Below, piece after piece: positions 59,043 through 64,000 of a DNA stretch of 64,000 nucleotides (positions are counted from its first letter, which is position 1; every line of letters starts with the position of its first letter). The notes beneath the pieces are model-generated. The model saw nothing but the letters and a program-made list of their open reading frames with translations, ran no database searches and was not told the origin of the DNA. The DNA comes from Micromonospora coriariae. GTDB lineage: Bacteria; Actinomycetota; Actinomycetes; Mycobacteriales; Micromonosporaceae. The translations under genes were made by a program, and so were the position numbers. Location of the stretch: NCBI RefSeq assembly GCF_900091455.1, contig NZ_LT607412.1:496001-560000 (forward strand), written 5' to 3'.

Positions 59043-59459
59043 ATGGAGCGTGGCAACAGCAAGCACGGACCGAGGATCGATGAGCAGATGAGCCAGGAGG
59101 TCAGCGGCCTCGTCCAGGGGCCGGGGACCGGTGGCTCTCGGGTCGACGAGTCCCGCGTGCCGGAACCGGCCGGCGAGGACCAGCCCGAGGCGACCACCGC
59201 CCCGGCGGGTGAACTGCGCACCGGCGCCCCGAAGGGGATGAGCTCCGAGGACGTCGAGCAGCGCAGCCGGCTGGGCCGTTTCATCACGATGAGCGCCCTG
59301 CCCGGCGACCGGGAGACGCTGGTCGCCAACGCGCGCGACAACGACGCGCCGGACGACATCGTGAGGGCGCTGGAGCGGCTGCCCGAGGGCACCCGCTACC
59401 AGACGGTCTCCGAGGTGTGGGCCGCGCTCGGCAACAAGAACGAGACGACCCGCTGGTGA
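59043..59459 (+). CDS. DUF2795 protein
   Basis: The 138-residue soluble protein has a polar, Pro/Glu-rich N-terminal half beginning MERGNSKHGPRIDEQMSQEV and a C-terminal DUF2795 domain, about 75-138, with AARDN-like (ARDNDAPDDIVRALERLPEGTRYQTVSEVW shortened) features. The domain is seen in small actinobacterial stress-related proteins. Start ATG 59043 is chosen; GTG 59022 in the same frame is possible. It lies 49 bases before the SRPBCC gene and may be co-transcribed with it. Confidence 0.85.
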   Translation: MERGNSKHGPRIDEQMSQEVSGLVQGPGTGGSRVDESRVPEPAGEDQPEATTAPAGELRTGAPKGMSSEDVEQRSRLGRFITMSALPGDRETLVANARDNDAPDDIVRALERLPEGTRYQTVSEVWAALGNKNETTRW

Positions 59460-59508
59460 CCGGATCGTCCCCCGATCCGTACGACCGGCGGCCGAAGGAG
59501 GTTTCCTG

Positions 59509-59970
59509 ATGAGTGGCGTTACCGAACACGTCGAGGTGTCCGTTCCGATTCGCACCGCGTACGACCAGTGGACGCAGTTCGAGGAGTTCCCCGAGTTCAT
59601 GGAGGGCGTGCGGGAGGTCCGGCAGCTCTCCGACACGATGACCCACTGGACGGTGGACATCGCCGGGGTGAAGCGCGAGTTCGACGCGGAAATCACCGAG
59701 CAGCTGCCGGACGAGCGGGTCGCCTGGCGCTCCACCGGTGGCACCCAACAGGCCGGCGTGGTGACCTTCCACCGGCTGGACGAGGACAAGACCCGGGTCA
59801 CCCTCCAGCTCGAGTTCGAGCCGCACGGGGTGGTCGAGCAGGCCGGTGACAAGCTCGGCATCGTCGACCGGCGGGCCAAGGGCGACCTGGAGCGGTTCAA
59901 GACCTACATCGAGCGGCGTGGTCAGGAGACCGGCGCCTGGCGCGGCAAGGTGGACCGCCCGCAGCCGTGA
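59509..59970 (+). CDS. SRPBCC-family protein (cyclase/dehydrase-like)
   Basis: The 153-residue protein begins MSGVTEHVEVSVPIRTAYDQWTQFEEFPEFM and has the START-like fold pattern (VQEVRQL-type strands, then ITEQLPDERVAWRSTGGTQQAGVVTF and a C-terminal helix with KGDLERFKTYIERRG). GAAGGAGG 8 bases before ATG 59509 is a strong ribosome site. The group is common next to DUF2795 and other stress-type small genes in actinobacteria. It binds an unknown hydrophobic ligand. Confidence 0.88.
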   Translation: MSGVTEHVEVSVPIRTAYDQWTQFEEFPEFMEGVREVRQLSDTMTHWTVDIAGVKREFDAEITEQLPDERVAWRSTGGTQQAGVVTFHRLDEDKTRVTLQLEFEPHGVVEQAGDKLGIVDRRAKGDLERFKTYIERRGQETGAWRGKVDRPQP

Positions 59971-59987
59971 TCCTGAGCAGCGATGTC

Positions 59988-60018
59988 CGATGGCCGCCGG
60001 AGTCCCCGGCGGCCATCG
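59988..60018. terminator. Hairpin after the SRPBCC gene
   Basis: A perfect 13-bp inverted repeat (59988-60000 and 60006-60018, loop 5) lies 18 bases after the SRPBCC stop. Confidence 0.75.
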
Positions 60019-60075
60019 CCGTGTCTCGGACCAGCCATCCGTTTGCGATCATCGCGCCCGGGTACCGCTGATGGC

Positions 60076-60333
60076 ATGAGCGACGACAGGGTGTGGCGCG
60101 ACGAGGAACGGATTCCGCTGGAGGAACTGGAACGCGCCGTGGCGGGCTCCAGCATCGACGGGCAGGCCGACGACGTGACCGGCAACGACGCCGGCGAGGA
60201 GGCCGCCTTCGGGCACGGGCCGGCGGCAGCGGACCGCGGCGGTCAGGCCAGGGGCGCCGGCCGGGAGCCGACCGACCCCGACCGCGCCTACCGGCCGTCC
60301 ACGACCGGCAGGACCGGACCGGACACCGGCTGA
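60076..60333 (+). CDS. Small acidic hypothetical protein
   Basis: The 85-residue protein starts MSDDRVWRDEERIPLEELERAVAGSSIDGQ and is acidic and probably disordered, with Gly/Ala/Arg-rich second half. It begins at ATG 60076. Its last 46 bases overlap the MFS gene tail to tail, which is a longer overlap than elsewhere in this window. Function unknown. Confidence 0.6.
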   Translation: MSDDRVWRDEERIPLEELERAVAGSSIDGQADDVTGNDAGEEAAFGHGPAAADRGGQARGAGREPTDPDRAYRPSTTGRTGPDTG

Positions 60334-61616
60334 CCCGCCTCGCCAGCGTCACCGGCCTGGCCGGTCCCGGCCGGAACGGGCGATGTGGGCTGATCCGGCC
60401 CGGCCACGGTGGGCGCCGGCCGCTGCGGGCCGGGCCGGGGGCCGCCCAGCTCGTACAGCACGATCAGCGCCAGCGCGAGCAGCACCAGGGCCGGGCCGAG
60501 TACCTGCACCGACACGTTGCCGATCAGCACGCCGAGCGCGGCCGGGACGAACGCCGCGCCCAGGCCTGCCGCGCCGATCTGGAGCCCGATGGCCCGGTCC
60601 GCGTGCGCCGCACCGACCCGCTCCGCGGTGGTGAGGGTGAGCAGCGGGAACACCGGAGCGGCGGCGAAACCGACCACGACCAGACCGAGCACGGCCAGCG
60701 CGGCCGGCCCGGGTACGGCGATCAGCGCCGCACCGACGGCCATCCCGGCCAGGCTGCCGCGCAGCACCAACCGGGCCCCCATCCGCTCGGCCACCACGCC
60801 CTGCACCACCCGGCCCACGAAGAGGCTGCCCCAGTAGGCGGAGACGCAGCCGCCGGCCACCACGGCGCTCAGCCCGCGCCCCTCGGTCAGAAGCAGGAAC
60901 GCCCACAGTCCGGCGGACACCTCGATGGCCACGTACACCGAGAAGGCGAGCGCCCCCGACCAGACCGCGGGCAGTCGCAGCGTGGCCCGGATCGGGACCT
61001 TCACGGCCGGCTGGGCGGCCGCCCCGCCCGGATCGGTGCGGGCCGGGACGCCGCGCCGCCAGGCCCGCACGGTGAGGACGAACGCGGTGGCGAGGGCGAG
61101 CTGGGCGGCGGCCACTATGCCGTACCCCCACCGCCAGGCCAAGCCCGCGCTCAGCGCCCCGGTCATGATCAGCGGGCCGATCGCCACCCCCAGCCCGAAG
61201 AAGGCGTGCATCCAGTTCATGTGGCGCGGACCGAAGGCCCCGGCGGCGTACGCGTTGAGCCCGGAATCGATCGCGCCGGAGCCCAGCCCGAGCACCAGCG
61301 CGCAGCCCACCAGCACGGCCAGCCCGGGGCTCGCGGCGTACCCGGTCAGCGCCAGGCTCGCCAGCAGGGTGCTACCCGCGAGCAGCGCGCCCACCCCGAC
61401 CCGGGCCAGCGTGAACCCGGCCAGCACGCTGGAGGCGAGGTAGCCGACGGTGCCCGCGGTGAGCAGCAGACCGACCGCCTCGGTCGGTACGCCGAAATCG
61501 GCGCTGATCGAGGGCCAGCCGACGCCGAGCAGGCCGTCGGGCAGGCCGAGACTGACGAAGGCGAGATAGGCCAGCAGGAGCAGCGAGGCGCGGGGCGGCG
61601 CGGGTGCGGTGGACAC
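60288..61616 (-). CDS. MFS transporter (sugar/drug type)
   Basis: The 442-residue transporter has 12 predicted membrane segments. It begins MSTAPAPPRASLLLLAYLAFVSLGLPDGLLG and has the region GSGAIDSGLNAYAAGAFGPRHMNWMHAFFGLG, typical of the YbjJ/FucP-like MFS branch. The C-terminal 60 residues are charged and Pro-rich and extend into the gap overlapping the previous gene. The substrate is unknown. Start ATG 61616 is likely. Confidence 0.87.
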   Translation of the reverse strand: MSTAPAPPRASLLLLAYLAFVSLGLPDGLLGVGWPSISADFGVPTEAVGLLLTAGTVGYLASSVLAGFTLARVGVGALLAGSTLLASLALTGYAASPGLAVLVGCALVLGLGSGAIDSGLNAYAAGAFGPRHMNWMHAFFGLGVAIGPLIMTGALSAGLAWRWGYGIVAAAQLALATAFVLTVRAWRRGVPARTDPGGAAAQPAVKVPIRATLRLPAVWSGALAFSVYVAIEVSAGLWAFLLLTEGRGLSAVVAGGCVSAYWGSLFVGRVVQGVVAERMGARLVLRGSLAGMAVGAALIAVPGPAALAVLGLVVVGFAAAPVFPLLTLTTAERVGAAHADRAIGLQIGAAGLGAAFVPAALGVLIGNVSVQVLGPALVLLALALIVLYELGGPRPGPQRPAPTVAGPDQPTSPVPAGTGQAGDAGEAGQPVSGPVLPVVDGR

Positions 61617-61774
61617 GGGAGACCATCCTGCCGCAGCCGCACCCTACCGCCAGCTCTGGCCGGTCGCCCCCGGCAACAAGAAGTGGTGCCCGGACGGTCG
61701 AGAAAACGGACAGCTCATCCAGAATCGGCCGATCGGAGGACGGCAAGCCGACGGGTTCGCGCAAGACTTTCGGG

Positions 61775-61984
61775 ATGCATCAAGGCTCCGGAATCCTCTC
61801 CACGCGTCAGCGCCGGCTCGCCTGGCTCGGCTTTCTGCTCGCCGCACTGCAGGCACCTGTCTCCGCCTGGCTCGTCTCGGACGAGTCCTGGCTGTTCAGC
61901 CTCTGCGTCGCGCTGATGGTGGCCACCGTGATCATCGCCGACGACGCGGCGCGGCGCCGACCGGCCGACGCGGCCGGGGACTAA
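61775..61984 (+). CDS. Small two-helix membrane protein
   Basis: The 69-residue protein starts at ATG 61775 (MHQGSGILSTRQRRLAWLGF) and has two membrane segments (about 14-31 and 35-56: WLFSLCVALMVATVIIAD). A longer in-frame reading to 61604 is rejected, because it would cross the divergent promoter region. It overlaps the next gene on the minus strand by 4 bases, tail to tail. Function unknown. Confidence 0.6.
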   Translation: MHQGSGILSTRQRRLAWLGFLLAALQAPVSAWLVSDESWLFSLCVALMVATVIIADDAARRRPADAAGD

Positions 61985-62430
61985 CCCCCGTCGCCCGGGC
62001 GGGCCTCGTGCCCTGGCCGGCCCCGGCTGCGGCGTCGCTCCTTCATCTCCGCCTCGTAGAGGTGGCGCCGCCCGCCCACCAGCTCCTCGCGGGCCTGCCG
62101 GTCCAGCTCCCGGAACAGCGCGTGGTAGCCGTCGTCGAAGTCCTCGACGATCTGGAACGTCCACCGGCCGGCGATGACGTTGCGGCCCAGCAGCTCGGTG
62201 TCGATCCGGTCGGCGAACCGCGGATGCCCGGCGGCGCGAAACTGCTCCACCGCGTCGTCGAGCATCAGGTCGGCGTGCCCGATCAGCTGGTGCAGCGAGT
62301 ACAGGTGCCCCCGGGCCCGCTCGACGCACTCCAGTGCCTCGCTGAGCTTGCCGAGCGCGGCGACCGTCGCGTCGCTCACCCCGGCCGGCCGGCGGTGCTG
62401 CTCGTCCGGCCCGTCCGCCTGCTGTCCCAT
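61981..62430 (-). CDS. Conserved hypothetical protein
   Basis: The 149-residue soluble protein begins MGQQADGPDEQHRRPAGVSDATVAALGKLSEAL. It has a helical central part with ARGHLYSLHQLIGHADLMLDDAV (His and Asp conserved in shape) and an end rich in Arg and Gly (MKERRRSRGRPGHEARPGDGG). No catalytic motif is recognised. It is convergent with the small two-helix gene and divergent from the gene at 62592. AGGAACGG-type bases lie before the ATG. Confidence 0.7.
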   Translation of the reverse strand: MGQQADGPDEQHRRPAGVSDATVAALGKLSEALECVERARGHLYSLHQLIGHADLMLDDAVEQFRAAGHPRFADRIDTELLGRNVIAGRWTFQIVEDFDDGYHALFRELDRQAREELVGGRRHLYEAEMKERRRSRGRPGHEARPGDGG

Positions 62431-62591
62431 CCGTTCCTCCGTGCTCTGTGCCGCCGTGTGCCGTGATTCTCCTGCTGCCCCGTCTGTGCCGGATCAACCC
62501 TCGCGGTCAGCCGGAGTCGGCCGGTGGCGTGGCCGACACCCGCCGAGTGGCCGAGGTCAGCCCGGTCACCTGTCGATTAGCCTCGGTCACC

Positions 62592-62945
62592 ATGCGTGTG
62601 CCGTTCAACCGGGTCGCCTCCCGTACCGCCGTCGACTCGGCGCGGTCCACCCTTGCCGCTCTCACCGTCTCCGTGGGCACCGCCGGGCTGGCTGCCGCCG
62701 CCGCGCGCCCCGGGCTGCTGGCGCTTGTCGACCAGCACGCCGCCGCCGTGCGCGACAGCCTCGACGGCGACCGTCGTCCGCTGACCGTCGCGGCGCTCGC
62801 CGGCTACGCGGAGGGCGTCCGGGCCGCCGCCGTCGAGCACGGGTGGGTGCCGCCGAGCGGCCCGGTCGACTGGAGCGAGCCGGAGTGGCCGCTCACCCGG
62901 CTGGTCGCGGTCTGCGCCCTGGCTCGCGCGCTGGACCGAACCTGA
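62592..62945 (+). CDS. DUF6401-like hypothetical protein
   Basis: The 117-residue protein begins MRVPFNRVASRTAVDSARSTLAALTV with a hydrophobic stretch (VSVGTAGLAAAAARPGLLALV) and a C-terminal WVPPSGPVDWSEPEWPLTRLVAVCALARALD pattern (only the key part is shown) that resembles DUF6401. The tentative link to natural-product clusters is not supported here, as no such cluster is in the window. Start ATG 62592. A hairpin follows. Confidence 0.6.
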   Translation: MRVPFNRVASRTAVDSARSTLAALTVSVGTAGLAAAAARPGLLALVDQHAAAVRDSLDGDRRPLTVAALAGYAEGVRAAAVEHGWVPPSGPVDWSEPEWPLTRLVAVCALARALDRT

Positions 62946-63001
62946 CCATCTGCCGACCGCTGTCGCAGGGACGACCGGCCGCAGCGCCGGTAACGCGCGC
63001 G

Positions 63002-63038
63002 GGGAGGGCGTCCCGCGCCACACGCGGAACGCCCTCCC
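63002..63038. terminator. Hairpin between convergent genes
   Basis: Outer arms 63002-63011 and 63029-63038 pair perfectly over 10 bp. Inside, one mismatch (63012/63028) is followed by 5 more pairs and a 5-base loop. It lies 25 bases from the MscS-like gene stop. Confidence 0.75.
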
Positions 63039-63062
63039 GTCGACTGCGTGCTGTTTGCCCCG

Positions 63063-63875
63063 CTACGGGCGGTACTGCGTCGCCTGCTCCTCGACCTGCG
63101 GCATGGCCTGGGTGCGGTCGCCCGCACGGTCGGCCATCTGCCGCTCCATGTCGCCGCGACCGGCCGTGGTCGCCCGCCGGTTCTCCTGCACCGCCCGAGC
63201 TTCCTCGGCCGCCCGGTTCAGCCAACCCTCCCACCGGTTCTGCATGGGCCGCACCAGGCCACCACCGACACCGATGATCAGGATGCCGGCGACCGTGGCG
63301 AGCACCGCGATCAGCACCGGCGTGGTCACCGTGGTGGCGATACCCACCTGGTTCAGGGCGGCGATCACGCCGAGCGCGATGATGAAGATCGCCGTCAGGT
63401 CGGCCAGGACCTTGCCGTACGAGAGCCCGCCCAGCGCCCCGGTGACCAGATCCCGGACGGCGTTCGCGATCGCGGCCGCCACCACCACGATGACGATCGC
63501 CACGAAGGCGCGCGGCAGCCAGGCCACCACGCCGCTGATCAGGTCACTGATCGCGTTGGGTCCCCAGACTCCGAACGCGAACTGCAGCGTGAACAGCAGT
63601 ACCGCGTAGTACGCCAGTCTGGCCAGGATGTCGCTCGCGTCGTACTTCGTTCTCTCCAGTGCCCGCTTGATGCCGCCGCGTTCGACCGCCTCGTCGAAGC
63701 GCACCCGTTCCAGCACCGTGTCCACGATCTTCAGGACCGCTCTGGCGATGAGCCAGCCGACCACGAGGATCACGATGAAGGCCACGGCCTTCGGAATGAA
63801 GAGCAGCACCGACCTCCAGGTGTCGGCGATGGCATCACCGATGTCGGCCTGCCCGACCGCGAGGGTTTTCAGCAT
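63063..63875 (-). CDS. Small conductance mechanosensitive-channel-like membrane protein
   Basis: The 270-residue protein has four or five membrane segments and two copies of a conserved helix pattern (VVGWLIARAVLKIVDTVLERV, and WLPRAFVAIVIVVVAAAIANAV). It has no soluble MscS beta-domain, so it is the short TM_helix type. The tail is Arg/Gln-rich with EMERQ-like coiled features. AGGAGGGAC precedes ATG 63875. An ATG at 63950 is open in frame but less likely. The 125 bases to the right edge are non-coding here and may hold the promoter. Confidence 0.85.
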   Translation of the reverse strand: MLKTLAVGQADIGDAIADTWRSVLLFIPKAVAFIVILVVGWLIARAVLKIVDTVLERVRFDEAVERGGIKRALERTKYDASDILARLAYYAVLLFTLQFAFGVWGPNAISDLISGVVAWLPRAFVAIVIVVVAAAIANAVRDLVTGALGGLSYGKVLADLTAIFIIALGVIAALNQVGIATTVTTPVLIAVLATVAGILIIGVGGGLVRPMQNRWEGWLNRAAEEARAVQENRRATTAGRGDMERQMADRAGDRTQAMPQVEEQATQYRP

Positions 63876-64000
63876 GATGTCCCTCCTGTCGCATGGACTG
63901 CGCCGGGCGCATACCCGGCCACCGGTGCGGCAGTCCGCGCGGGTCGCCACGTTTTTTCCGACAAGTCGCCGGACAGGGGCCGTGAACTGCTCGAACAGGC

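Noticed and set aside
1..64000. CRISPR array, rRNA, tRNA and insertion sequences
   Set aside because: I saw no regularly spaced short repeats, no tRNA-like cloverleaf in the gaps, and no transposase or terminal repeats.

Overview
The window is very GC-rich, densely coded actinobacterial chromosome. GTG starts are common and many genes overlap by 4 bases. The gene set includes phosphatidylinositol mannoside (PIM) synthesis, PdxS/PdxT vitamin B6 synthesis, an F420-type oxidoreductase, EF-G2, a polyprenol-phosphate-mannose synthase and several Actinobacteria-specific DUF families. Together these point to the Micromonosporaceae, most likely Micromonospora or a close relative (inference from content and style; no 16S is present). 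I see no rRNA, tRNA, CRISPR array, insertion sequence or prophage.

Layout. 1-2838: the end of an upstream gene, a NarL-type response regulator and an ABC exporter pair. 2899-5924: a DUF402 protein, then a compact plus-strand WXG100/ESX-style operon ending in a carrier with membrane segments, a basic toxin-like protein and an immunity-like protein. 5991-12162 (minus): yebC, pdxT, pdxS, a membrane protein, pimA, an acyltransferase and the PI-phosphate synthase, in the order known from the Mycobacterium tuberculosis Rv2603c-Rv2614c block. 12413-19904: EF-G2 and an aldo/keto reductase inserted in that block, then HAD, HIT, an M15 peptidase and thrS. 20125-27881: YcnI-like protein, ADP-ribosylglycohydrolase, a two-component system, a deaminase with a methyltransferase, and an aldo/keto reductase. 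28015-35637: cold-shock protein, a three-gene envelope-stress-like set, an MscS channel, DUF1206, a lipoprotein, a class V aminotransferase with a small GNAT, and a GH3 glucosaminidase. 35778-42695: F420 oxidoreductase, RecQ-like helicase, and a drug-efflux MFS divergent from its TetR regulator across a clear palindromic operator, then an AraC regulator. 42867-51572 (minus): an eight-gene overlapping operon with the ADP-heptose precursor enzymes (GmhA, HldE, and GmhB fused to a GT9 glycosyltransferase), three more glycosyltransferases, an SDR and a type IB topoisomerase. 51773-63875: SRPBCC and SDR genes, polyprenol-phosphate mannosyltransferase, a CrtI-like oxidoreductase, aldehyde dehydrogenase, ChaB, YihY/BrkB, DUF2795, and small stress-type genes ending with a small MscS-like channel.

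The most interesting points are the heptose-nucleotide cluster in a Gram-positive genome without a visible HldD epimerase, the split WXG carrier/toxin/immunity operon, the TetR operator, and several large intergenic hairpins. One 25-bp hairpin-associated repeat occurs twice, upstream of pdxT and upstream of thrS.
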